Assembly (NCBI GenBank): GCA_946902875.1
Contig: OX336339.1
Span: 800,397-864,396 of the forward strand
From: Nematopogon swammerdamellus
Lineage: Eukaryota; Arthropoda; Insecta; Lepidoptera; Adelidae
Direction: 5' to 3'
Length of the DNA: 64,000 nt
In this document: positions 9,404 through 19,509 of the stretch, in pieces
Numbering within the stretch: position 1 is the stretch's first letter
How the letters are laid out: every line of letters begins with the position of its first letter
Program-made: the position numbers and the translations under genes
Notes under the pieces: model-generated
What the model saw: only the letters and a program-made list of their open reading frames with translations
What the model was told of the DNA's origin: nothing
The model's database searches: none

Positions 9404-10981
9404 ATGCGACCCATCCCTCCTGAAATTCGAAAGTTACTTAGGGAGGTAAATCCGCAGCCCCCTCGGTTCTATGGTTTACCTAAAATTCACAAAAGAGGTG
9501 TCCCACTAAGGCCAATAGTCAGTCAGCTAAACTCACCTACATATCGACTAGCAAAGCATGTTGCATCCGTCCTACAACCGCTAGCTGGTAAAACTTCCTC
9601 TTTCGTGAAAGATTCGTTCCATTTTGTGAACTTACTGGCACAATTAATAGTATCACCGACCGACATCATAGTGAGTTTTGACATTGAATCACTCTATACG
9701 AATGTACCCGTACTCGATTCTCTCCAAATAATAAAAAACTTATTACAGAAGAACAATACCAGTACGGAGTACGTGAAGATCGCTGAGCATTGTCTCACGG
9801 AAAACTATTTTATATGGAACGGTGACCACTACATACAGAAAGATGGTGTCGCCATGGGATCACCGGTAGCGCCGATTATTGCAAACCTGTTCATGGAAAA
9901 TCTTGAAGAGCGCGCATTAAGTTCGGCGGTGTTGGCTCCCACCATCTGGCTGAGGTATGTCGACGATGTATTCGCAATCTGGCCACATGGACAACAAGCA
10001 CTACAAGAGTTTTTGGACCATATCAATACAGCCCATCCACTTATCACATTTACGATGGAGCTCGAAGACAACAATGGACTAGCGTTCTTAGACGTGCTCG
10101 TCACTCGTCGTGCGGACGGCTCACTTGGTCATACAGTTTACAGGAAGCCAACACATACTAATAGGTACCTACAAGCTGATTCACACCACGCACCCAACCA
10201 GCGTCAATCTGTGGTTAGAGCGTTGTTAGACCGCGCCGAACGTATCTGCGACAAAGACCAAGTCGAGACCGAAAAAAGGCTAGTGAAGAAAACATTATCG
10301 GAAAATGGGTACAGTCAACATGCATTACACACAAGAAGAAGAAGACCTGGACCAGCCGTACACACTGCAAGAAGGCAGAGGGCTTTTCTTCCGTACATTC
10401 AAGGCGTAACTGACAGAATTAGTAGAAGACTAAAGAAACTAAGCATAGGCACTGTCTTTAAACCACATCGAAAAGTCTGTCAATCAATACGTTCCGTGAA
10501 GGACAAACTACCTCTGCAATCGGCAGGTGTGTACAAAATTCCGTGTGGTTGTGGGAAAGTCTACGTGGGGCAGACCAAGAGAAGCGTAGCGACGCGTATT
10601 TCGGAACACATCAGAGCAGCCAAAAATCAAGATTCCACGAAGTCAGCAGTCTGCGAACATATGAACTCTGGCATAAACCATTGGATCAGGTTCGATCAGG
10701 TTGAGGTAATCTCGACTGAAACCCAACACATCCCTCGTCTTGTTCGAGAGTCCATAGAAATCGCCAAGCATGCCAACTTCAACAGGGAAGATGCGTTTAA
10801 GTTGTCACCGTCGTGGAATCCGGTGCTAGCACCGCTGAGGACAAAAACATTAAGCACCGACAATAAGGACACTACTAGTGCCTTTTGTCTGTCAGCGGAC
10901 CTCCGGAACGCAGCTCAAAGCCAACATCTTCAAACAACCCACAGCTACAATCTCCGTCAACGGCGGAACATGTCAAACTGA
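9404..10981 (+). CDS. Penelope-like reverse transcriptase / GIY-YIG endonuclease, truncated (right copy)
   Basis: The 525-residue frame is almost the same as residues 43-567 of the minus-strand neighbour; I count about six replacements (for example KTG/KRG, FVI/FVK, CSC/CGC). All reverse transcriptase blocks including YVDD and both GIY-YIG blocks are intact. The ATG at 9404 is accidental: it is created by a deletion of about 150 bases that joins the ADKGNA codons out of frame to PIPPEIRK. Ahead of it lies only the palindrome centre, so this copy has no natural start. It is probably inactive alone, although its enzyme domains are unbroken. Confidence 0.85.
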   Translation: MRPIPPEIRKLLREVNPQPPRFYGLPKIHKRGVPLRPIVSQLNSPTYRLAKHVASVLQPLAGKTSSFVKDSFHFVNLLAQLIVSPTDIIVSFDIESLYTNVPVLDSLQIIKNLLQKNNTSTEYVKIAEHCLTENYFIWNGDHYIQKDGVAMGSPVAPIIANLFMENLEERALSSAVLAPTIWLRYVDDVFAIWPHGQQALQEFLDHINTAHPLITFTMELEDNNGLAFLDVLVTRRADGSLGHTVYRKPTHTNRYLQADSHHAPNQRQSVVRALLDRAERICDKDQVETEKRLVKKTLSENGYSQHALHTRRRRPGPAVHTARRQRAFLPYIQGVTDRISRRLKKLSIGTVFKPHRKVCQSIRSVKDKLPLQSAGVYKIPCGCGKVYVGQTKRSVATRISEHIRAAKNQDSTKSAVCEHMNSGINHWIRFDQVEVISTETQHIPRLVRESIEIAKHANFNREDAFKLSPSWNPVLAPLRTKTLSTDNKDTTSAFCLSADLRNAAQSQHLQTTHSYNLRQRRNMSN

Positions 10982-11017
10982 CTAGTTCCTCGTTGACCGC
11001 CGCCGGACACAGGAGCT

Positions 11018-11072
11018 CGCTTGATAATGGCTCGAATGTTTGAGTCGAAACGTCGCGGCAACGCGATACAAA
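11018..11072 (+). ncRNA. hammerhead-ribozyme-like motif, right arm
   Basis: This is the mirror copy of the left-arm motif: TTGATAA, stem II, GAAAC, the GTCGCG-GCAA-CGCGAT hairpin, then TAC. The sequence is unchanged between the arms. It lies just after the coding region in the terminal region of the element. Confidence 0.5.
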
Positions 11073-11139
11073 AACCGTGAGTAAAGCCGTAAACAAATAT
11101 TTCCACTATGAATGTTTATTTTTCCTATTTTAAATACAT

Positions 11140-11930
11140 CTATTACATATAATAAAATCGTAAAGGTAAGAAAGTCTGTACATTGAATGTATTCGGAAAA
11201 AAACTAACCAGGGTGGCTTAAAATGAGATACTGAACACTTTAGAACAGTTTTGAAAATTTTTGTTTGTTTGTTTGTTTGTTTGTCTGTACGCGCATCACG
11301 CAAAAACCACTGAACGGAATTAGACGAAACTTTGTATAGTGGCAGTTTATATGCCGGGTTTATGTTAACATTTATGTTAATACGTAAAAAAAAATAACAA
11401 AAATAAACAAAAATGAAACAATTATAAACATTATTGGGCGTTTAAAATCACGTAGTCCAAAGTACATAATTATATCTTGAGAACTGGCAGCAAATACAAT
11501 TTGAATAAAATATTCATTCGAATTAAAAATAAGTAGATACAACGAAAATGACAAGTTCTTCTTTTTTATAACTTGAACACAATAGTCTATAGGTACATAT
11601 CTATTCTTTCTATACATATCATAAAATCGTAAATGCAAAAATGTCTATTTGTACGCGCATCTCGCAAAAAACCACTGAACGGAATTTGACGAAACTTTTT
11701 ATAGTGACAGTGTACATCCCGGATTAACATAATAATTAAAAAATATAATAAAAATCACGTAATCCAAAGTAATGGTAAAAAACCATTTTAAATGTCATGT
11801 TGACAACGGAGAACTGTCATATCGACGTGAGATGGCCGGTGACAAATTGTTTGATAAATAAAAAAATAATTGAAAGTCGAAGTTATGTCGCTGTCATTGG
11901 TGCAATAAAATTTATATATCTGTTGCCCGC
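11140..11930 (+). repeat. tandem pair of an unclassified interspersed repeat
   Basis: Two related segments (about 11143-11610 and 11611-11930) each carry ATAAAATCGTAAA, GTACGCGCATC, CACTGAACGGAATT and AAAATCACGTA. The second runs into the repeat E-like start TTGCCCGCGGCTTCGCTCGC at about 11922. Class unknown; no ORF of note. Confidence 0.55.
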
Positions 11931-12595
11931 GGCTTCGCTCGCGTGAAATTCGTATTTCAAAAAAAGAAAGTAAGTAACTAAAGGCGGGCCCGAAGGCGGA
12001 TCTGCGCTCACGTAAACGATATTCTTTCTCGATGAAAGTAACTAAGGGCGAGGCGGAAGGCGGAGCTGAGTTCAGGAAGAAGAAAAACCATCTTGAAGAA
12101 AGTAAGTAACTAAGGCGAGGCCGAAGGCCGAGCTACGTTCGAATAATAAAATTGAAAAACTATCTCGAAGAAAGCAAGTAACTAAGGGCGAAGCCGAAGG
12201 CCGAGCTGCGTTCAGAAAGAAGCTAAACCATCTTGAAGAAAGTAAGTAACTAAGGGCGAGGCCGAAGGCCGAGCTGCGTTCAGGAAGAAGCTAAACCATC
12301 TTGAAGAAAGTAAGTAACTAAGGGCGAGGCCGAAGGCCGTGCTCTATTCGGGAAGACCATACACCATCTCGAAGAAAGCAAGTAACTAAGGGCGAGGCCG
12401 TAGGCCGAGCTGCGTTCAGGAAGAAGGTAAACATTTTTGAAGAAAGTAAGTAACTAAGGCGAGGCCGAAGGCCGAGCTACGTTCTGACAAATGATAAACC
12501 ATCTCGAATAAAGCAAGTAACTAAGGGCGAGGCCGAAGGCCGAGCTGCGTTCAGAAAGAAGCTAAACCATCTCGAATAAAGTTAATTAACATTAA
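11925..12595 (+). repeat. 68-bp minisatellite, about nine units
   Basis: Units of the form GAAGAAAGTAAGTAACTAAG, GGCGAGGCCGAAGGCCGAGC, TGCGTTCAGGAAGAAGCTAA, ACCATCTT repeat head to tail after a repeat E-like start. Similar units appear at 3596-3930 and, reversed, at 13145-13365. The array seems to be an expanded internal piece of that mobile family. Confidence 0.85.
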
Positions 12596-12684
12596 GATTG
12601 AGTTAATTTAATTTACATTTTATTATAAAGTCCACGCTTCTGACGGCAAATATACCGTGCATCCTAGAACCTCGCGGTTATTCC

Positions 12685-13145
12685 CGGCTGGATGGCAAGA
12701 GGCCCGATGCTATCACCTTAGTGCCATGGACTAATGGTAGTTCTTTGATGTGGGACGCCACTTGTGTTCTCACATTGGCTCCAAGTAACGTTAGGACATC
12801 TTCAAGAGCGGCTGGCGCGGCCGAGGCTGGGGCGGAGAGCCTCAAACGCAATAAATATAGAAATATAATTCAAGATTTCGAATTTGTTGCGTTTGCGGTT
12901 GAAACCCTCGGTCCGTGGAGCAGTGAAGCCAAAAGATGCTTGGGCTTCTGCTGGTTGACGCAACTGGTGTCCCGCCATCAAGGGCTTATGTACTTCATTC
13001 AAAGGGTAAGCCTTGCCATCCAGCGGAGTAATGCCGCAAGTGCTCTAAGAAGGTTTGAAAATGCCAGTTTTGATAGTTATTTTAATGTTTGTTAGGTAGG
13101 TTTTAATTCTTTAGTTATTAATATTACTTTTTTATTGTTATGAAA
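12685..13145 (+). pseudogene. C-terminal fragment of a retroelement polyprotein with PD...WDATC motif
   Basis: The frame reads RPDAITLVPW (from about 12700), then SLMWDATCVLTLAPSN, SRAAGAAEAGAESLKRNKY, VAFAVETLGPWSSEAKRC and RVSLAIQRSNAASALRRF, ending at the stop codon at 13093-13095. This C-terminus is widespread in invertebrate retroelement proteins; I cannot name the clade with certainty. The P-D and W-D-x-T spacing resembles a PD-(D/E)XK nuclease core, which is an inference. There is no start codon in context, so it is a 5'-truncated remnant. A related minus-strand piece lies at 24990-25195. Confidence 0.6.
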
Positions 13146-13365
13146 TAAATAGATTGAGTAAACGATATTATATTCTATCGAAGAAAGGAAGTCTTTAAGG
13201 GCGAGGCCCGAAGGCGGAAGAGGGTTTTTGGTTTACCTGAATCTTCGTGAACGCAGCTCGGCCTTCGGCCTCGCCCTTACTTACTTCTTTTATTTGAGAA
13301 AGGTTTATCGTTTACCTGAAAGCAGCTCGGCCTTCGGCCTCGCCCTTAGTTAGTTACTTTCTTTG
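13145..13365. repeat. inverted minisatellite units forming a hairpin
   Basis: One plus-sense unit (GGGCGAGGCCCGAAGGCGG) is followed by two minus-sense units (GCTCGGCCTTCGGCCTCGCC twice). Together with the array before 12600 they flank the retroelement fragment on both sides in opposite orientation. Confidence 0.65.
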
Positions 13366-13369
13366 ATGA

Positions 13370-14320
13370 AGCCCACGTGGAGCAACTAAATCGCAGGTCA
13401 TATGGCAAACTTAAAAGTCTGTACAAATTTCGGAACTGTGTCAGTGTGGAGGTTCGGAGACAGTTGGCTGAATCACTCGTTCTGTCCAACTTTAATTACT
13501 GCGACGTGGTTTTCGGTCCTTGCATCCTCGAGAGGACGGCCAAGCATATTCAGCGTGTCCAGAACTCGTGTGTGAGGTATTGCGAGCGGCATTAATTACT
13601 CGCATTACACCCATTTTAAATAAACTGAGGACGCTGAATATGCGCAACCGCAGGCGCCTACACTTCTCGTGCCTAGTTCAAGCTGTTATTAAAAAAAACA
13701 GCCCAAAACACTGTACGATAAACTCACCTGGTTGGGAGATTCGCACTGCTACGGCACGAGATCTGTGGGTAAACTGCTGGAAGCTCCTAGGCACAGAGGC
13801 GCCGCATTTGAAGGTTCCTTCAAATATGCGGCAACTCGGTGTTGGAACCTCCTGAGGCTGAGGCCTCCTCTCAGAGAGATTACTAATTGTAATACATTCA
13901 AATGTAAATTGAGGAAATTTATATTAGACCAACAGTTAAAAATTTTATTGCTATAAAATCAAGGCCCTATGCCTCCAAAATGTATTATTATGACGTGCGG
14001 ACCGACATACGGACGGATGGATTGTTGTGTTTGTTATTGTGTTTCGTGTAGTGTAACTTTAAGACTTCTTCTTCTCCTTTTTCTCTGGTTGTTATGTATA
14101 TGTTTGTGTTAGCAACGTAGAATATTATTTGTGTTGTGTACTTGGGCCTGACTTAAAATCAGCGTCCCTCTCACTGCCCCCTGGACTCGGTGGTGAGGGA
14201 CAAAGGCTGTGTCAGGTCCAATTTGTCTTGTCCGTATTGTGTTTTTATTGTATCTACTGTGTGTGTAGGTATTGGATGAGATAAATAAACTCATTTCATT
14301 TCATTTCATTTCATTTCACT
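13370..14320 (+). pseudogene. 5'-truncated CR1/Jockey-type LINE tail, frameshifted
   Basis: Three overlapping frames carry consecutive parts of a reverse transcriptase C-terminus: RSYGKLKSLYKFRN and LSNFNYCDVVFGP, then LNKLRTLNMRNRRRLHFSCL, then CWNLLRLRPPLREI and FKCKLRKFILDQQ. At least two frameshifts separate them. A 3' UTR follows to AATAAACTCATTTCATTTCA, a (CATTT)n tail typical of such LINEs. It is dead and lacks all catalytic blocks. Confidence 0.75.
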
Positions 14321-14331
14321 TAACTTCATTT

Positions 14332-14525
14332 AATTTTTTTTTTTTTAATGTAATCCGGTATGGGTAGCTGAGTTGGAGGGGCCAAAGCGCATGCTCCGAC
14401 CAGCCAATATCACCGCCGAGAAGGTAGGTGCCATACCGGAGACTTCCCTGGATTGCTGGCTATACTGGACTAGAGGAGAACACAACCGAGGCTGCTATGC
14501 GGCCATCTTACATCCAGTACGGTAC
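14332..14525 (-). mobile_element. SINE-A 3' fragment
   Basis: Poly-T, ATGTAATCCGGTATGGGTAG and GAGGAGAACACAACCG identify the reversed 3' half of SINE-A. It stops at ACATCCAGTACGGTA. Confidence 0.75.
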
Positions 14526-14861
14526 ATCATTTCATTTATATTCATTGTATTAACTTCATCAAATGATATTTTTTCTAGAATAAGGATACATTATAAAATC
14601 CAATAAATTTTATTTCGTGCTGATACAATCATAAACGAAAAAGTTACAAGGGTTCAAGGCTGGGATTTTGGTAATTTTCAAAAATAAAGAAACAAATCGT
14701 ATCTCGATACCACGTGACAATCATTAATAATAATCAATAAAATTATCAGTAGTTTAGACCACCACGATATTAACTTTCTCAATGAAATGACAAGATTACG
14801 AAATTTACGGTCTTATAATCCTAACTAAGTGTAAAATCAAAAAAGTTAATTTAAAAAATAA

Positions 14862-15314
14862 AAAAGTTAATTTAAAAAATAAAAAAAACCCGACTGCGTA
14901 AAAAATTAACTTTAAATAAAAACTGAAAAGAAAAAAAACAAGTCCAGTAGTCTAGAACTCTGCTAAGTAATATTGAATAACTACACCATTGAAATAGTTT
15001 CATGATCGATACACACATATAATAAAACAAATAATAAACTCTAATGCGGAACATAGCGACTTTAACAGTCGGGACCCATTATTGGGAAAATGTCAATGGG
15101 TCCCGACTGTTAAAGTCGCTATGTTCCGCATTAGAGTTTATTATTTGTTTTATTATATGTGTGTATCGATCATGAAACTATTTCAATGGTGTAGTTATTC
15201 AATATTACTTAACAGAGTTCTAGACTACTGGACTTGTTTTTTTTCTTTTCAGTTTTTATTTAAAGTTAATTTTTTACGCAGTCGGGTTTTTTTATTTTTT
15301 AAATAAACTTTTTC
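14862..15314. mobile_element. foldback element with about 219-bp arms
   Basis: Bases 14862-15080 and 15095-15314 are near-perfect reverse complements around a 14-base loop. The outer ends show AAACCCGACTGCG and its complement, the inner ends TCGGGACCCATT and AATGGGTCCCGA. Only scattered differences are visible (for example CTGCTAAG against CTGTTAAG). Both 60-74 aa frames across it are mirror images and are not genes. Confidence 0.9.
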
Positions 15315-15979
15315 TTGTTAGTTCCGCTTATTTAACACGATATAAATTAATAAATTTTCAATACGCTACGCATTCCTATAAAATAATTTTAATGAATTGA
15401 ATTACTTTGGCTGCGTCTTGCTTCGCTCGTGGAGTGTTCGGTAAGTATTAAATTTTTTTCTTCTCCCCATTTCACTTCTTCTGCCTTAAGACTGCGGCTC
15501 GGTGGCGACACTACAGCGTGAGGCACAATTTGCAAGATTTGCCACATTTTCGTTTCGGTTGAAATTGGTATATAATTATTAATTTAAAAAAATATTATCT
15601 ATAAAATATGATCTAAAAATTCATCGTGTCGAATTTAAAATTAAATTAAGAAAATCTATCTGTATAATGTAGACTTTCACACTGCCTAGTAAAAACTTAG
15701 CTCATATTACAGCCCACAACCGCATTTTTTTCTTGTTAGTTCCGCTTATTTAACACGTTATAAATTAATCAATTTTCAATACGCTACGCATTCCGATAAA
15801 ATAATTTTAATGAATTGAATTACTTTGGCTGCGTCTTGCTTCGCTCGTGGAGTGTTCGGTAAGTATTAAAATTTTTTCTTCTCCCCATTTCACTTCTTCT
15901 GCCTTAAGACTGCGGCTCGGTGGCGACACTACAGCGTGAGGCACAATTTGCAAGTTTTGTCACATTTTCGTTTCGGTTT
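15308..15979 (+). repeat. direct repeat pair of about 253 bp
   Basis: The segment at 15308-15561 returns at 15727-15979 with few changes: TTGTTAGTTCCGCTTATTTA, GGCTGCGTCTTGCTTCGCTC and GACTGCGGCTCGGTGGCGAC in the same order. The period is about 419 bases. It is either a tandem duplication or two copies of one interspersed repeat. Bases 15980-16375 after it hold no gene I can see. Confidence 0.75.
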
Positions 15980-16375
15980 TTTGTTCAACTAATTTCAAAA
16001 ATACATATATTAAAAAATCCTGTCTAAAAGTTGACCATATTTAAAAGTTGGTGACAGATTTTTATTTTTATTTATGTCAATTAATATGTGAAAAAAAAAT
16101 TACAAACGTACTACTAATGGTCCTAAATACTCCGAAATGCTCTCTTTTTTTTCGAAATTGCAGCTTTCTAAAACTTTATTTTGAGTTTATACTAATTGCA
16201 GATAATGTAAGATAAAATTTTACTTCTTTTGACAGATTTGGATATTCGTGTAATGTAAATTGGTTTAACAAACTTTGAACAAATGCTATAAAATAACAAG
16301 CGAACGCTTCGCTATTCAATTAGTGCCATATCAGTGCGAATTTTGATGCTGTAGTACCGCGCTCTTAAATTATAA

Positions 16376-16796
16376 ACGGTGGGTGGCCGAGTGGTCTGAA
16401 TGTGGCTTCTCTTGCGAGTGGTCCGAGGTTGCGGTTCTCTTGCGATTGCGGTCGGCGTGTACCAATGAGTTGTTTTTTTCGGAGGGAAAATTTACTTGCA
16501 TACCTATACCTGCTGCTTCACCGTTCGGAACCGGTGTAAAACTGTACGTCCCTTCCCTTGCCCCTTACTAGGTGGTAGGTTCAAATTGTAGCCGACTGTA
16601 TTGGTACCACCGTACTGGATGTAAGATGGCCGCATAGCAGCCTCGGCTGTGTTCTCCTCTAGTCCAGTATAGTCAGCAATCCTGGGAAGTCTCCGGTATG
16701 GCACCTACCTTCTCGGAGGTGATACTGGCTGGTCGGAGCATGTACTCTGGGCCCCTCGGATTCAGCCACCCACACCGGATTACATAAAAAATAAGA
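16376..16796 (+). mobile_element. SINE-A, near full length
   Basis: It runs from the tRNA-like A box (GGTGGCCGAGTGGTCTGAAT) through a damaged B box region, the central domain (ACTAGGTGGTAGGTTCAAAT), GCCGCATAGCAGCCTCGG and TCGGAGGTGATACTGGCTGG to CCGGATTACATAAAAAAT. At about 420 bp it is the best single guide to the family here. Confidence 0.85.
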
Positions 16797-16839
16797 TTCA
16801 ACGTCTGCCGTATGAACGTATGTATGTTCGCTTATACTT

Positions 16840-17168
16840 AACTCTGTACCGTGTGGGGCGGGCATTTTAAAAAATAATAGCCCCACTGCATCTCTCCCCG
16901 TGTATGTCGTAAAAGGCGACTAAGGGATATGACTCCCTTCTTATATTACTAGGTGGTAGGGTTTAACCCGCCCGGGTTGGTATCACCGCACTGAATGAAA
17001 GGTCGGTCGAAACGGCTATGTAAATAGCTTGTGTTTTCCGTCCAGTTCAGTGTAGCCGGTACGACCGAAGGGAAGCACTGACGTGGCACCAAGTTCACCC
17101 GGTGTTATGGGCTAACATCACGGATGTTGTAGGCTATGTAGCCAAACGTGTCAGTTTCCATAAAAAAA
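16840..17168 (+). mobile_element. composite SINE: repeat D 5' end joined to SINE-B body
   Basis: Repeat D sequence (CACTGCATCTCTCCCCGTG to GCGACTAAGGGATATGACTC) passes without a gap into SINE-B (ACTAGGTGGTAGGGTTTAAC to CAGTTTCCATAAAAAAAA). The same join occurs reversed at 23829-23852, so it is a lineage rather than a one-off accident. Confidence 0.7.
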
Positions 17169-17342
17169 AACTCAAGAACGGCTAAACTTATTCGCTTGCG
17201 GTTTTGCCTATGTAATGCGACATATCTCGGCCAAGTTATAGTCTATATAACATTACGCCATTATTCATATGAGCTGAGCAGTGGGGTCGAAAGTGAACGC
17301 CGTCGGAACAAATCTACCATATTTTCACCATTGACCAGCCTG

Positions 17343-17622
17343 GTACCGTGGCTCGGATTTCACGTTAAACTGTAGGTCCCTTTCCTTCTTAACTTACTTG
17401 GTGGTAGGGTTTATCCCGCCCGGGTTGATACTACCACACTGAATGAAACGTCGTCGGTCGAAACGGCTATGTAAATAATTCGTGTTTTCCGTCCAGTTCA
17501 GTGTAACCGACATGAAATGAAGGGAAGCACTGACATGGCATCTAGTTCAACCGGTGTTATGGGCTGACACCACGGATGTTGTAGGCGATGTAGCCAAGCG
17601 TATCAGTTTCCATAAAAAAATA
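17343..17622 (+). mobile_element. SINE-B copy without 5S-like block
   Basis: It starts at the B box region (CCGTGGCTCGGATTTCACG), then the central domain and the 3' end GATGTAGCCAAGCGTATCAG with a short A-tail. Positions 17169-17342, between this and the previous SINE, are an old interspersed repeat remnant (shared word GCCATTATTCATATGAG with 23050). Confidence 0.8.
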
Positions 17623-17687
17623 TCTCTAGGTTTTAACATCGTCAGCGATAGACTTATGAATTTTTAAAATCGCAAGAAAAACATTTA

Positions 17688-17790
17688 AACCAATATAACC
17701 AATATAACCAATATAACCAATATAACCAATATAACCAATATAACCAATATAACCAATATAACCAATATAACCAATATAACCAATGTAACA
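17688..17790 (+). repeat. (AACCAATAT)n nonamer array
   Basis: About eleven units of nine bases occur. The minus-strand frame across it reads as a Gly-Tyr-Ile repeat and is not a gene. Confidence 0.95.
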
Positions 17791-18504
17791 AATAATAATA
17801 AAACAGTACACTTGAGGCAGTACTATACCCAGCAGCAACCCGCCCACACGCGCTCCAATATCGATGCGCATCTTTTCCTCAGCGAGTCATCTCAATCAGC
17901 TGTTTTGCATTCCGCAAGCGCCTTCCAACAACGCGACAGTTGCGCGTTTGAAACGCGCCGCCTCCGCCTTCGAGTTGCTTCCAGTTTACAACTTGCAGGC
18001 GGGAAGGGGCGGTGGCGGGGCGAGGAACTGTCGCCATTATAATTAGAATTAATTTGATGTCTTATTCTTCGATTTCTTCTTCATCGACATGTTGCTGTTC
18101 GCTATTGGACTATGGGCATAGGTCTCACTCCATTCACTTATACAGTGTGTTTCAGGATAGGCTTGAGAAACTTCAGGAATAGAACGTACTCATTATTAGA
18201 AGAAAAAAATCCTTATCACTCAAATCTAAATTCCGTATTTTTCATACAAAAAATTTAAATTGTAATAAACACTCGATGGACAGTGAGTATGGGGAGATTT
18301 GGCAACAGTATTGTCTAGGTCTAGGGAGTGCAATGACCTAGTCCAGTCCACTTTTTCTTTTGTTGTCATTCAAATATAAGTGTTTGGAATTTGAAAGTTC
18401 AATTCTACTAGTTAAGCATGTAAGTTAGTCATTTGATTTTTATTTAATAATGGCGGACATTAACCGTCCACCAAAGCTCAATGAAACTATTTTCACCAAA
18501 AATA
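17791..18504. other. apparently low-copy stretch, no gene identified
   Basis: Positions 17830-18040 are GC-richer than the surroundings but have only short overlapping frames. A mariner-like end word (ACAGTGTGTTTCAGG) is at 18146, without a partner that I can find. Confidence 0.35.
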
Positions 18505-18775
18505 TAAAAACCGCCTTCAAAAATGTATGAAATAAAAAAATTAAAATCGAACCCTAGAGTTAGAATAGAATAGAATAGAAATCCCTTATTGCACACAAAA
18601 ACACAGAGATACACAAGACAGAAGATAACATACAGAAGAAGAATGGAAGCTAACAATAATTCACACAGAAATTGTTGAAGGCGGTCGGTTATTTTTGCAT
18701 GCTTTAGCACCACCGCCTTCGACTCTAGGGTTCGATTTTTATTTTTTTATTTCATACATTTTTGAAGGCGGTTTT
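18505..18775. mobile_element. foldback element with LINE-L tail in its loop
   Basis: The arms 18505-18555 and 18720-18775 pair (CCGCCTTCAAAAATGTATGA against its complement, and ATCGAACCCTAGAGT). In the loop lies a reversed LINE-L 3' end starting with (TAGAA)n and CCCTTATTGCACACAAAAAC, the same tail as at 63750-63868. Confidence 0.7.
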
Positions 18776-18834
18776 TATATTTTTTAAATAGTTTTTTATT
18801 TCACAGTTTTTTTAGTAATTTTTATTTGCTATTA

Positions 18835-19050
18835 ATGTACTCGGCGGAATCGCTCGGCCTTCGGCCTCGCGATTCCGCCTCGCTTTCCAATCCGATCTTG
18901 ACCAAAAAAAAATGGGACCACCTTGGAGCTAGACTGAACCGAACACAAAAAGATTCATCGAAATCGGTTCACAATTGGGGAAGATATTGCTGAACATACA
19001 TAAAAAAAATACATACAGCCGAACATAGAACCTCCTCCTTTTTTGAAGTC
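18835..19050 (+). repeat. interspersed repeat ending in TTTTTTGAAGTCGGTTAA
   Basis: It carries GGCCTTCGGCCTCGCGATTC, CGAAATCGGTTCACA and ACCTCCTCCTTTTTTGAAGT. I recognise this as a common lepidopteran repeat end, but its class is not clear from one copy. Confidence 0.5.
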
Positions 19051-19194
19051 GGTTAAAAAGTACTATCAAAGAATGATCGAATCTGGGAAAAAGTTATCGA
19101 TTTAAATACGATAGTAATAAAGCGACTTTTCCGCGAGTGGAGCCGTGGGCACAGCTAGTTTGATTTATTTTCGGAAAACTTGTTTTTCTCCGTT

Positions 19195-19500
19195 CGCCGG
19201 AATACTCTTTTTTATAGGTTTCCGTATTCCGTACGGAAGCCTGTTACTAAGCCTACGCCGTATGTCTGTCTGTCCGTCCGTCCGTCTGTCTGTTTGTCCG
19301 AGGGCTGTATCCTGTAACCGTAATAGGTATCCCGTTGAATTTTTCACAGAATATGTGTTATTATGGCGGATATAACAACAAATAATAATAAAAAATAGAA
19401 AACGTAAAAAATTAAGGGGCGATTCACATACAAGAACGTTTTTGTTTATGGTGCGAAAACCTCGGTGCGTGAGTCCGACTCGCACTTGGCCGGTTTTTTT
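19195..19500 (-). mobile_element. repeat C copy
   Basis: Reversed landmarks are TTTCCGTATTCCGTACGG, GCCTACGCCGTATGTCTGTC, TATGGCGGATATAACAAC and GACTCGCACTTGGCCGG. The SINE-like middle block (GCGCCACTCACGCCATCTA) is absent, so it is internally deleted. Confidence 0.75.
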
Positions 19501-19509
19501 TATTTTTAG

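Larger units (their letters stand above)
7497..11116. mobile_element. inverted pair of Penelope-like retroelements
   Basis: Two nearly identical copies lie head to head, meeting at a palindrome centred near 9388 (TTTGTCTGCTC against GAGCAGACAAA). Each runs outward through reverse transcriptase and GIY-YIG endonuclease to a terminal region ending in the same sequence (AACATTCATAGTGGAAAT, and its complement). The 13-base word GAATGTTTATTTT lies at 7484-7496 and 11110-11122 and is a good candidate target-site duplication. Relative to the left copy, the right copy lacks about 150 bases just after the centre. Confidence 0.85.

Noticed and set aside
8535..10104. Two 91-residue frames antisense to the Penelope-like genes
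   Set aside because: They are the same antisense shadow in both copies and have no features of their own.
14872..15306. Mirror-image 60-74 aa hydrophobic proteins
   Set aside because: They are the two strands of one hairpin element.
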